A stretch of 64,000 nt of DNA from Flavobacterium sp. N502536 (lineage in GTDB: Bacteria > Bacteroidota > Bacteroidia > Flavobacteriales > Flavobacteriaceae), in NCBI RefSeq assembly GCF_025947345.1, contig NZ_CP110011.1, positions 2,666,001 to 2,730,000 of the forward strand, read 5' to 3'. Shown in pieces: positions 1 to 7,319 of the stretch (its first letter is position 1; each line of letters begins with the position of its first letter). The position numbers were made by a program, and so were the translations under genes. The notes beneath the pieces are model-generated. The model was given only the letters and a program-made list of their open reading frames with translations. It did no database searches and was not told where the DNA came from.

Positions 1-504
1 CTTTTGAAAAACAACGATGAAGGCGAAGTTGTAATGGTCTCTGAAATGAGAGAATACAAAGTGTATGAGCGTATTTATTTGAGTTTACAGGAAGATGAAG
101 TAGAGCTTTCGAACAATTTGTTCCGTGACATCTTTACCGATTTAATTGGGTTTTACAATCAGAATGAAAAATTCAGTCTTGAACAATATTTAATGCGTTT
201 GCAGCCTGACTTTGCTCAGGAGGTTACGGATATTTTAATGGAAGATGAAAAGTTAGCCCTGCACGATTGGGAAGGTCAGAACATTTTTTCTAAAATGAAA
301 CACGAAACCATTGCGCAGTATGTTACCGAAACGATTATGTCGATGCGTTGGTTTTTGGTTGATAAAATCATCCATGAATTAAAAAGCTCTATAAAACCTG
401 ATAATTCAGATAATACAGAGCTTTTGTCTATGGTTGTCGATTACTCAAAATTAGTTAACTCATTCTCGAAAAAACTGGGTAGAGTAATGTCGAGATACCA
501 TTAA
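1..504 (+). CDS. dnaG: DNA primase DnaG, C-terminal part (partial at window edge)
   Basis: The reading frame is open from base 1, so the 5' part of the gene lies outside the window; the TTG at base 4 is not a real start. The visible ~167 residues are acidic and mostly helical, with no zinc finger or TOPRIM motif, which fits the C-terminal DnaB-interacting region of bacterial primase. The assignment rests on this character and on the flavobacterial order primase, LuxR-type regulator, nadE, gldB, gldC. The stop codon overlaps the stop of the convergent regulator gene by 3-4 bases. Another protein with a helical tail cannot be excluded from this fragment alone. Confidence 0.65.
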   Translation, partial: LLKNNDEGEVVMVSEMREYKVYERIYLSLQEDEVELSNNLFRDIFTDLIGFYNQNEKFSLEQYLMRLQPDFAQEVTDILMEDEKLALHDWEGQNIFSKMKHETIAQYVTETIMSMRWFLVDKIIHELKSSIKPDNSDNTELLSMVVDYSKLVNSFSKKLGRVMSRYH

Positions 505-1130
505 ATAATTTCTAAAGTCTTAGCTTTGTTTACTAAGTCAACTAAATTAGTAACATTTAATTTAGTCAATAATCTTAATTTGTAAGTACTGATTGTTTTT
601 TCGTTCAGATTTAAGATTTTAGAGATTTCATTGTTTTTCTTACCATCACTTAAGTAACGTAAAACTTCGATCTCGCGATTTGAAAGTTTTCTGTACAAAC
701 GCTCGCTTTTGCTTTGTTTAGCAATAAGCGCCATGTTTTTGCGTACTGTTTCGTTGATGATAATTTTTCCTTCGTGTACCTTAATAATAGAAAGACCTAA
801 AGTTTCAAGTTTTTCTGTTTTGTGTACGTAACCGGAAACTCCTGCTTTGATAGCATTTGGAGCATACATTTGTTCAGCGAGGTCACTAAAAATTACAATT
901 TTTGTTTTTGGGAAATTTTTCAGGATGGATTTTACTTCAAAAATACTTGAAAGTCCTTCCAGTTCCAGATCTAGGATCAGGATGTCGATTTCTTTCGTTT
1001 GAAGGATATCTCTAACCATTGAAAAATTGCCGACGTTGGCAACAATTGAAATTTGATCGTGGTCTTTAAAATAAGACTTAACGCCAAAGTGAGTCACAGG
1101 ATGATTGTCTGCAAGACATACTTTAATCAT
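501..1130 (-). CDS. Orphan LuxR/NarL-type response regulator
   Basis: The 209-residue protein has a receiver domain (about residues 1-120) and a LuxR-type helix-turn-helix (about 149-205, beginning LSNREIEVLRYLSDG). The receiver keeps the acidic D8, the phospho-acceptor D54 in LILDLE, S82 and the invariant K104, so it should be phosphorylatable by a histidine kinase. No kinase gene is nearby, so the partner is unknown. It is transcribed convergently with the primase gene and away from nadE, with which it shares direction but not a tight operon (93 bases between). The regulated genes cannot be read from the sequence. Confidence 0.9.
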   Translation of the reverse strand: MIKVCLADNHPVTHFGVKSYFKDHDQISIVANVGNFSMVRDILQTKEIDILILDLELEGLSSIFEVKSILKNFPKTKIVIFSDLAEQMYAPNAIKAGVSGYVHKTEKLETLGLSIIKVHEGKIIINETVRKNMALIAKQSKSERLYRKLSNREIEVLRYLSDGKKNNEISKILNLNEKTISTYKLRLLTKLNVTNLVDLVNKAKTLEII

Positions 1131-1223
1131 AATTTTTACCTTTTTTAGAATTGTTCATGTTTTTGGAACTGTAAAATTAATAAATAAATTCTGTAATTAA
1201 TTGCAGACAAATGTTAAAAAGTA

Positions 1224-2030
1224 TTATTTTAACGTTTTTGGTATGATACAGACCGGAATTGGGTCCATTTTATGCTTGTTGCTGGTGTTTAAACGTTTAT
1301 AAATTTCAAAGACAATTTTCTCTCTTCCACTCAGATCAGCTCCCGTATTTCCTGACTCCGAGGTCAACATTGCCCATTCCAGTTCGTCATAACTGGCACC
1401 TAATTGGTCCTCATCGGTACGGTTGTCGCCAAATAATCCATCAGTAGGAGCTGCGGTTAAAATTGACTCCGGAATTGTTAAAAATGCTCCTAAAGCGTAT
1501 ACATCTGACTTCATTAAGTCGGCAATTGGACTTAAATCGACTCCACCGTCTCCATATTTAGTGTAAAATCCTACTCCAAAATCCTCTACCTTGTTTCCTG
1601 TTCCTGCTACAAGCAAACCATGAATTCCTGCTAAATAATACAAAGAAGTCATTCTTAAACGGGCACGTGTATTGGCCAGCGATAAATTTACTTTTGCTTC
1701 GTCATTTGTTTGAGGTACAGCACTTTTAAAAGCCTCAAAAGTGGCGGTTAAATCGGTTTCTACACTCGAAACATTCGGGAAACGTTTCTGAAGCTGCTCA
1801 ATATGCTCTCTTCCTCTTGAAACCTGATTTGCAGCCTGATGAATTGGCATTTCGACACAGAGGACTTTCAAACCCGTTTGCGCACATAAGGTAGAAGTGA
1901 CAGCAGAGTCAACTCCGCCTGAAATTCCAATTACAAAACCATTAACTTTTGCCTGGGTAGCATAATTTTTTAACCACTCTACAATGTGGGCGTTTACTTT
2001 TTCTGTCTGAATGGTACTTTTTTTAGCCAT
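1224..2030 (-). CDS. nadE: NAD+ synthase, ammonia-dependent type
   Basis: This 268-residue protein should convert deamido-NAD+ to NAD+ with ATP and ammonia, the last step of NAD biosynthesis in the cytoplasm. It carries the N-type ATP pyrophosphatase P-loop SGGVDS at residues 37-42 and the downstream block TKYGDGGVDLSPIADLMKSD typical of NadE. There is no N-terminal nitrilase (glutaminase) domain, so it fits the short form that uses free ammonia. The ATG start gives a full-length protein. It is divergent from gldB, a neighbourhood also known in Flavobacterium johnsoniae. Confidence 0.95.
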   Translation of the reverse strand: MAKKSTIQTEKVNAHIVEWLKNYATQAKVNGFVIGISGGVDSAVTSTLCAQTGLKVLCVEMPIHQAANQVSRGREHIEQLQKRFPNVSSVETDLTATFEAFKSAVPQTNDEAKVNLSLANTRARLRMTSLYYLAGIHGLLVAGTGNKVEDFGVGFYTKYGDGGVDLSPIADLMKSDVYALGAFLTIPESILTAAPTDGLFGDNRTDEDQLGASYDELEWAMLTSESGNTGADLSGREKIVFEIYKRLNTSNKHKMDPIPVCIIPKTLK

Positions 2031-2059
2031 AATAATTCAAGATTTAAGATACAGGGATG

Positions 2060-2067
2060 TATATTTG
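2060..2067 (+). promoter_or_regulatory. Putative -7 element of the gldB-gldC promoter
   Basis: TATATTTG matches the Bacteroidota -7 consensus TAnnTTTG exactly and lies about 60 bases before gldB. I see no convincing TTTG -33 element at the usual distance, so the match is only to half of the promoter. Confidence 0.45.
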
Positions 2068-2129
2068 CACAAATATTTTTAAGCGCAGTTTGCTTAAAAT
2101 ATGAGCAACACAAATCTAATTAAAATAAA

Positions 2130-3086
2130 ATGAAAATATATCGCTTAGCAGTGGTTCTGTGCTTGTTTTTTTTGTCCTGTGATCAAAAAAACAAAGTCGA
2201 AAAAGCAGTAGAAGAAATTCCGGTTGATATTAAAGTAGAGCGTTTTGACAAGGTGTTTTTTGAGACCAAACCAGAAGATTTGGCTAAAGTAAAAAAACAA
2301 TATCCTTTTTTCTTTCCGGCAGGAAACGACGACAATATCTGGCTAAAAAAAATGCAGGATCCAATCTGGAGAGAAGTTTATACGGAAGTTCAGAAAAAGT
2401 ACAGCGATTTTGAGCCGGTACGCAAAGAATTTAATACGCTTTTTCAACATGTGAAATATTATTTTCCTAAAACAAAAACGCCAAAAGTAATCACCGTAAT
2501 TGGGGAAATGGATTATAATGCCAAAGCGATATACGCAGACAGTCTGGTAATTGTAGCATTGGAATTGTATTTGGGGAAAGAGCATAAATTTTATGAATTC
2601 CCAAATTACTTGAAACAAAATTTCGAAGAGAGACAAATTATGCCCGATGTGGTTTCGAGTTTTGCTTATCGAAACATTCCGGCCTTTCCGGATAAAAATT
2701 TAGTTTCTCAAATGATTTTTGAAGGAAAACAATTGTATGCAAAAGATTTACTGCTGCCGGATTATACCGATGCTGAAAAAATTGGTTATACCCCCGAACA
2801 GATAAAATGGAGTCAGGAAAACGAAGCGTATATGTGGCGCTATTTTATTGAGAATGAAATGCTGTACAGCGACGATCCAAAACTAACAGGCCGCTTTATA
2901 GCACCGGCACCATTTTCTAAATTCTTTTTGGAAATAGATAATGATACACCGGGTCGAATAGGAGCTTGGCTTGGATGGCAAATGGTACGGTCGTATATGA
3001 AGAATAATAACGTAACTTTGCCGGAATTATTAAAAACAGAATCAAAGGTAATCTTTGAAAAATCAAAATATAAACCTAAGAAATAA
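2130..3086 (+). CDS. gldB: Gliding motility lipoprotein GldB
   Basis: The 318-residue protein starts with a lipoprotein signal peptide whose lipobox is FLSC, giving C17 as the lipidated residue, so it should be anchored in a membrane on the periplasmic side. The rest is a soluble domain with scattered acidic and aromatic residues and no familiar catalytic motif. Size, signal and the partner directly downstream match GldB, which is needed for gliding in F. johnsoniae. Its stop and the gldC start share a base (TAATG), indicating translational coupling. The exact biochemical role of GldB in the gliding apparatus is not known from sequence. Confidence 0.93.
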   Translation: MKIYRLAVVLCLFFLSCDQKNKVEKAVEEIPVDIKVERFDKVFFETKPEDLAKVKKQYPFFFPAGNDDNIWLKKMQDPIWREVYTEVQKKYSDFEPVRKEFNTLFQHVKYYFPKTKTPKVITVIGEMDYNAKAIYADSLVIVALELYLGKEHKFYEFPNYLKQNFEERQIMPDVVSSFAYRNIPAFPDKNLVSQMIFEGKQLYAKDLLLPDYTDAEKIGYTPEQIKWSQENEAYMWRYFIENEMLYSDDPKLTGRFIAPAPFSKFFLEIDNDTPGRIGAWLGWQMVRSYMKNNNVTLPELLKTESKVIFEKSKYKPKK

Positions 3087-3421
3087 TGTCAGATACAATA
3101 AAATCAGAAATTAGATTCAATATAGAATTAGATCAAAACCGCGTTCCGGAAAAATTATCCTGGACAGCAAAGGACGGCGGAGTAGAAGCGGAAGATGCAA
3201 AGGCAATTATGTTGTCTATTTGGGACAGTAAAGCCAAAGAAAGCATGCGTATTGATTTGTGGACAAAAGATATGCCGGTAGATGAAATGAAGATTTTCTT
3301 CCACCAGACTTTGGTTGCGATGGCGGATACTTTCAAACGTGCTACCGACGATGAGAAAATGTCAGATACCATGAAGGACTTCTGTGATTATTTTGCAGAA
3401 AAACTGGATCTGACTAAATAG
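3086..3421 (+). CDS. gldC: Gliding motility protein GldC
   Basis: This small acidic soluble protein (111 residues) has no signal peptide or membrane segment. It begins MSDTIKSEIRFNIELDQNRVPE and includes a WTAKDGG segment; size and position match GldC, which supports gliding and GldB function in Flavobacterium. The start codon overlaps the gldB stop, so the two are a coupled operon. The operon ends in a 250-base repeat region that could form strong hairpins and probably stops transcription. Confidence 0.93.
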   Translation: MSDTIKSEIRFNIELDQNRVPEKLSWTAKDGGVEAEDAKAIMLSIWDSKAKESMRIDLWTKDMPVDEMKIFFHQTLVAMADTFKRATDDEKMSDTMKDFCDYFAEKLDLTK

Positions 3422-3676
3422 TTGAAATTCCAAACTTTAAATCTCAAATTCCAATATCAAAAATCCCAAATTCCAATTGTAAGGATGGAATTTGGGATTT
3501 TTTATTGAATATTTTGGGATTTGGAATTTCCCTATTGGAATTTTTTTTATAAAAAAAAACAGTAGTTAAAATTCCAATATAAAAAAAATCCCAAGTTCCA
3601 ATTGTAAGGTTGGAATTTGGGATTTCTTTTATTGATTCTTTTGGGATTTGGAATTTCCCTATTGGGATTTGGAATT
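3422..3676. repeat. Tandem hairpin-forming intergenic repeat (AAATTCC / GGAATTT family)
   Basis: The gap between convergent gldC and engB is made of the words AAATTCC, AAATCCC, GGAATTT and GGGATTT. A unit of about 100 bases at 3446-3545 is repeated, imperfectly, at 3568-3663. In each unit a segment of the type AATCCCAAATTCCAATT pairs with GGAATTTGGGATT to form a long stem, followed by T-runs, so each copy can act as a two-way terminator. The same words recur at 10787-10873, 22446-22520 and 37822-37998. Confidence 0.85.
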
Positions 3677-4296
3677 TAAAACCCCGAGTTGTTTTTAAAA
3701 ACCTCCTGGTTTACTTCGTCGATATACGCTAAAAGCTCTTCTTTTCCGATGGCCTCGGTAGACGAGGTTACGAAATATTGAGGCATTTCGGCCCAGTTAT
3801 TGGCGAACATTTGTTTTTTGTAGGCTGCAATATGAGAATCGATTTTTACTTTGCTGATTTTATCTGCTTTGGTAAAGATGATGCAAAACGGAATTTCGCT
3901 TTCTCCCATATAAGACATGAATTCGATGTCAATTTTTTGCGCTTCATGGCGGATGTCAATCAAAACAAAAGCGCAAACTAATTGCTCTCTGGTTTCAAAA
4001 TAATCCGTGATAAATTGCTGGAAAACAGATTTTGTTTTCTTGGATACTTTGGCGTAGCCATAACCCGGTAAATCGACAAGGAACCAATTGCTGTTAATCT
4101 TAAAATGATTGATTAACTGTGTTTTTCCAGGTCGTCCTGATGTTTTTGCTAAATTTTTATGATTGGTAAGCATGTTGATCAAGGAGGATTTACCTACGTT
4201 TGATCTTCCGATAAAAGCATATTCTGGTAAAAATTCCTGCGGGCATTTTGATACTTCAGAATTGCTGACAATGAATTCGGCGGTATTAATTTTCAT
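3676..4296 (-). CDS. engB: Ribosome biogenesis GTPase EngB/YsxC/YihA
   Basis: The 206-residue protein is a complete TRAFAC GTPase: G1 GRSNVGKSS (residues 30-38), a G2 segment around SGRPGKTQ, G3 DLPGYG (75-80) and G4 TKAD (142-145). This set and the short length identify EngB, a cytoplasmic GTPase involved in assembly of the large ribosomal subunit. It shares direction with the hydrolase gene upstream (42 bases between), so the two may be cotranscribed, and it is convergent with gldBC. Confidence 0.95.
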   Translation of the reverse strand: MKINTAEFIVSNSEVSKCPQEFLPEYAFIGRSNVGKSSLINMLTNHKNLAKTSGRPGKTQLINHFKINSNWFLVDLPGYGYAKVSKKTKSVFQQFITDYFETREQLVCAFVLIDIRHEAQKIDIEFMSYMGESEIPFCIIFTKADKISKVKIDSHIAAYKKQMFANNWAEMPQYFVTSSTEAIGKEELLAYIDEVNQEVFKNNSGF

Positions 4297-4338
4297 GTTT
4301 TTTGTTTTTAAAACCTCCTAAAAGTCGAAAGTTAGATG

Positions 4339-5103
4339 CTATAAATTCTTTTTAACGAGCCATTCTTCCAGAATTTTGTTGAATTCCTGAGGATGCTCCA
4401 TCATAGCAGCGTGTCCACATTTGTCTATCCAGTACAAAGTTGAATTAGGCAATAATTTATCAAATTCTTCGGCAACATTTGGGGGAGTAACAGCGTCATT
4501 TTTACCCCAGATGATACAGGTTTCTGTTGTCATTTTTGGTAAATCTTTGGCCATATTATGACGAATGGCGCTCTTGGCAATCGTCAGGGTTTTGATCAGT
4601 TTGATACGGTCATTAACGGTTGCATACACTTCGTCAATAAGCTCCGGTGTTGCAATTGCAGGGTCGTAAAAAACATCTTCAGCTTTCTTTTTGATGTATT
4701 CGTAATCGCCTCTTTTTGGATAGCTGTCTCCCATTGCGCTTTCATAAAGTCCTGAGCTTCCTGTTATTACCAGTCCGGCAACTTTTTCAGGATACAACTT
4801 TGTGTGATAGAGAGCAATGTGGCCACCTAAAGAATTGCCTAGTAATATAACCTGATCGAAGCCTTTAAAAGTAATAAAGTCTTTTACATACTTGGCAAAG
4901 CTTTTTACGTTCGTTTTTAAAATGCTTTGAGTGTATATTGGCAAATCCGGGATTACAACTTTGTATCCTTTTGGTGGAAAATATTCGGCTACAGCATCAA
5001 AGTTACTAAGGCCTCCCATTAAGCCATGTAAAATAACGATAGGAGTTCCTTCTCCAGCTTCATAATAGCTGTATTTGCCTTCTTTTTTGTAGTGTTTGTC
5101 CAT
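4339..5103 (-). CDS. Alpha/beta-fold hydrolase
   Basis: The 254-residue protein has the alpha/beta hydrolase layout: oxyanion segment HGLMGG (26-31), nucleophile elbow GNSLGGH with S91, an acid in WGKNDAVTPP (D203) and a C-terminal histidine in CGHAAMMEHP (H231). The catalytic triad therefore looks intact. It has no signal peptide, so it should be cytoplasmic. The substrate cannot be told; similar proteins include esterases and C-C hydrolases. It sits between engB and mraZ and is divergent from the dcw cluster. Confidence 0.88.
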   Translation of the reverse strand: MDKHYKKEGKYSYYEAGEGTPIVILHGLMGGLSNFDAVAEYFPPKGYKVVIPDLPIYTQSILKTNVKSFAKYVKDFITFKGFDQVILLGNSLGGHIALYHTKLYPEKVAGLVITGSSGLYESAMGDSYPKRGDYEYIKKKAEDVFYDPAIATPELIDEVYATVNDRIKLIKTLTIAKSAIRHNMAKDLPKMTTETCIIWGKNDAVTPPNVAEEFDKLLPNSTLYWIDKCGHAAMMEHPQEFNKILEEWLVKKNL

Positions 5104-5130
5104 TTAATTTAATGCCAATTTCAATTTGGA

Positions 5131-5138
5131 CAAATATA
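5131..5138 (-). promoter_or_regulatory. Putative -7 element for the hydrolase-engB unit
   Basis: The plus strand reads CAAATATA, which is TATATTTG on the minus strand, an exact TAnnTTTG match about 28 bases before the hydrolase start codon. No clear -33 TTTG accompanies it. Confidence 0.45.
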
Positions 5139-5379
5139 GGGTTTAATAAATAAAAATGAATTTTTGCCACCGTTTTTTAACTAGATAATTTTAGTATAAT
5201 TTCTAAGTGATTAAAAATCAGTTGAAATGGGTGTTTTTGATCGATTTTCTAAATGTTAAGAAACCAGCATAATAGCTAAATTTTTAAGAAAAATAGCGCG
5301 TATTTTTTTTGAATGATTAGTGTAATTGATGATTCGTTAATAATAAGTTAACGTATTGATTATGTATGGGTTAAGCGAA

Positions 5380-5437
5380 GTGGGAGGAAAGTGGTTAAAC
5401 TTATTAACAAAGTGGTACATAGTGGTAAAATGTGGTA
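5380..5437 (+). promoter_or_regulatory. Phased GTGG repeats, candidate MraZ operator
   Basis: Five GTGG(G/T) hexamers start at 5380, 5391, 5412, 5422 and 5432, all on one strand. The spacings of 11, 21, 10 and 10 bases keep them on one face of the helix. E. coli MraZ is known to bind TGGGN direct repeats with a 10-base period upstream of its own gene, and Mycoplasma MraZ binds AAAGTG-type repeats. Here the repeats lie 45-100 bases before mraZ and end 10 bases before a TAnnTTTG element. Binding by MraZ is inferred, not shown. Confidence 0.65.
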
Positions 5438-5447
5438 ATATTTTTTA

Positions 5448-5455
5448 TATTTTTG
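5448..5455 (+). promoter_or_regulatory. Putative -7 element of the dcw cluster promoter
   Basis: TATTTTTG fits TAnnTTTG and lies 26 bases before the mraZ start. The place where a -33 element would be is occupied by the GTGG repeats, so a bound repressor there would block polymerase directly. Confidence 0.5.
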
Positions 5456-5481
5456 TCCTATAACATATTAATGAATTTTTC

Positions 5482-5955
5482 TTGAACACAATTGTCGGAA
5501 CATATGAGTGTAAAGTCGATGCTAAGGGGAGGCTAATGTTGCCTGCGCCCTTGAAAAAGCAGCTGACTTCCTCTCTTCAAAACGGATTTGTTTTGAAGCG
5601 CTCCGTTTTTCAACAGTGTTTAGAATTGTATCCAATGGACGAGTGGGACCTGATGATGCAAAAAATCAACAAGCTGAATCGCTTTGTAAAAAAGAACAAT
5701 GATTTCATTCGAAGATTTACTGCGGGTGTTAAAGTGGTAGAGATTGATGCATTGGGGCGATTACTGGTTCCAAAAGATTTGGTGACTTTTTCAGGTATTT
5801 CTAAAGATGTGGTTTTTTCATCTGCGGTTAATATTGTGGAGATTTGGGATAAGGATTTATATGAAAAATCAATAAGCGGCGAAGATATGGATTTTGCAGA
5901 TCTGGCCGAAGAAGTAATGGGAAATATTAATGACGACGACAATGGAATATCATAA
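5482..5955 (+). CDS. mraZ: Transcriptional regulator MraZ
   Basis: The 157-residue protein is a tandem AbrB-like (SpoVT-AbrB fold) DNA-binding protein. The two halves each carry the family signature: GTYECKVDAKGRLMLPAPLK near the start and VEIDALGRLLVPKDL in the middle. MraZ proteins are sequence-specific regulators of their own dcw cluster and form ring-shaped oligomers. The start is TTG, chosen because the signature begins directly after it and no in-frame ATG fits. The 3' end overlaps rsmH by about 14-26 bases. The direct repeats upstream fit autoregulation. Confidence 0.95.
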   Translation: MNTIVGTYECKVDAKGRLMLPAPLKKQLTSSLQNGFVLKRSVFQQCLELYPMDEWDLMMQKINKLNRFVKKNNDFIRRFTAGVKVVEIDALGRLLVPKDLVTFSGISKDVVFSSAVNIVEIWDKDLYEKSISGEDMDFADLAEEVMGNINDDDNGIS

Positions 5956-6838
5956 TCCGGTTTTGCTTCATCCTACAGTTGATGGTTTAAATATTAAACC
6001 TGACGGCATTTATGTGGATGTTACGTTTGGAGGCGGGGGGCATTCAAAAGAAATTTTGAGACGATTAGGACCAAACGGAAAATTATTTGCTTTTGATCAG
6101 GATGAAGATGCACTTGCGAATGCATTACCAGATGAACGGTTTACCTTAATTAATGAGAATTTCAGATTCATAAAAAGATTTCTGCGTTTTCATGGTGTTA
6201 AAGGAGTAGATGGAATTTTGGCCGATTTGGGGGTTTCATCCCATCAGTTTGATGTTCCGGAAAGAGGTTTCTCGACAAGATTTGATGCTGAACTGGACAT
6301 GCGGATGAGTCAGAAAAATGATTTAAATGCTTACCGGGTGGTTAACGAATATGAAGAACAGGATTTACGTCGTGTTTTTTTTGATTATGGGGAGTTGAAA
6401 AATGCTCCGGTTTTGGCAAGAACAATTGTGGAAGCCAGACAAGGTTATCCAATCAAAACGACAGATGAATTGAAAGAAGTTCTGGCAAAATATTTACCGG
6501 AAAGAGTTCGTAACAAAATATTGGCTCAAATTTATCAGGCGATCCGAATTGAGGTAAATCAGGAAATGGATGTTTTGAAAGAGTTTATCGAGCAGTCGTT
6601 AGAAATTTTAAATCCAGGTGGAAGATTTTCGGTAATCTCTTACCATTCTTTAGAAGACAGACTGGTAAAAAGATTTATCAAAAACGGAATGTTTGAAGGA
6701 GAGCCGGAAAGAGATTTTTACGGAAACTTTTCAGTACCGTTTAAAACAATCGGAAAGCTAATTGTACCGGACGATGCTGAGATCAAAATCAACAACAGAG
6801 CAAGAAGTGCAAAATTAAGGATTGCTGAGAAGATATAG
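5930..6838 (+). CDS. rsmH: 16S rRNA (cytosine-1402-N4)-methyltransferase RsmH
   Basis: RsmH (MraW) methylates N4 of C1402 in the decoding centre of 16S rRNA using S-adenosylmethionine. The sequence has the start YHNPVLL, the SAM-binding loop VDVTFGGGGHS, the ADLGVSSHQ segment with RGFS after it, and a C-terminal RARSAKLR close to the family ending. Length (302 residues) is normal. The listed ATG at 5930 lies inside mraZ; the next ATG at 5942 (M-EYHNPVLL) fits the family start as well and may be the true one. Second gene of the dcw operon. Confidence 0.95.
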   Translation: MTTTMEYHNPVLLHPTVDGLNIKPDGIYVDVTFGGGGHSKEILRRLGPNGKLFAFDQDEDALANALPDERFTLINENFRFIKRFLRFHGVKGVDGILADLGVSSHQFDVPERGFSTRFDAELDMRMSQKNDLNAYRVVNEYEEQDLRRVFFDYGELKNAPVLARTIVEARQGYPIKTTDELKEVLAKYLPERVRNKILAQIYQAIRIEVNQEMDVLKEFIEQSLEILNPGGRFSVISYHSLEDRLVKRFIKNGMFEGEPERDFYGNFSVPFKTIGKLIVPDDAEIKINNRARSAKLRIAEKI

Positions 6839-6945
6839 TTTGTGAGATGTTGGTTGTGAAATGTGAGCTGTGAAATGTGAAATGTGAGTTTGAAACAACA
6901 ACCCTAAACGATTAAACAGTTAAACGGTTAAACAATCAAACAAAC
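6839..6945 (+). repeat. Degenerate 7-base and 8-base period repeats
   Basis: Two repeat types lie side by side between rsmH and ftsL. The first is a run of heptamers of the form TGTGAGA, TGTGAAA, TGTGAGC (6841-6889). The second is a run of octamers, GATTAAAC, AGTTAAAC, GGTTAAAC, AATCAAAC (about 6909-6940). No open reading frame is present. Sister copies are at 40887-40927 and 62636-62660 (first type) and 37205-37290 (second type). Confidence 0.75.
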
Positions 6946-6971
6946 TAGTATAATATATATAGGTAGAAAAA

Positions 6972-7319
6972 ATGAAAAGTGGTGTATTTGATATATTAAA
7001 AGCAAGATTTCTGATCAATGATGATGCAGTAAAAAACTGGCGTTTCATTGTTTTCATTATTCTGCTTGCAATTCTGATGATTGCCAATACACAGCGTTAC
7101 GAACAGAAGGTTTTTGAAATTGCAAAACTGAACAACGAAGTAAAAGAATTGCGATCTGAATTTGTAGACCGTCGTTCAGAATTGATGAAGTTAAAAATGG
7201 AATCCACGATATCGGATAAAATGCTTGAAAAGCAAATTTTTCCATCAACGGTTCCTCCAATTAAAATAGAAGTAAAAAAAGAAGAAGAAAAAAGTTTCTT
7301 TAAAAGAATATGGCAGTAG
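6972..7319 (+). CDS. ftsL: FtsL-like cell division protein
   Basis: This 115-residue bitopic membrane protein has a short cytoplasmic N-terminus, one transmembrane segment at about residues 24-40 (FIVFIILLAILMIANTQ) and a periplasmic heptad-like helix (about 43-85) that should form a coiled coil. Flavobacterial genomes often call it FtsL or a hypothetical protein because the sequence is poorly conserved. Its position between rsmH and ftsI, its size and topology support FtsL, the partner of FtsB/FtsQ that activates septal peptidoglycan synthesis. The C-terminus is rich in Lys/Glu. It overlaps ftsI by 10 bases. Confidence 0.8.
   Translation: MKSGVFDILKARFLINDDAVKNWRFIVFIILLAILMIANTQRYEQKVFEIAKLNNEVKELRSEFVDRRSELMKLKMESTISDKMLEKQIFPSTVPPIKIEVKKEEEKSFFKRIWQ

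Noticed and set aside
3422..3675. CRISPR-like array
   Set aside because: The repeats are not separated by unique spacers of even size and are self-complementary heptamer runs; no cas genes are present.
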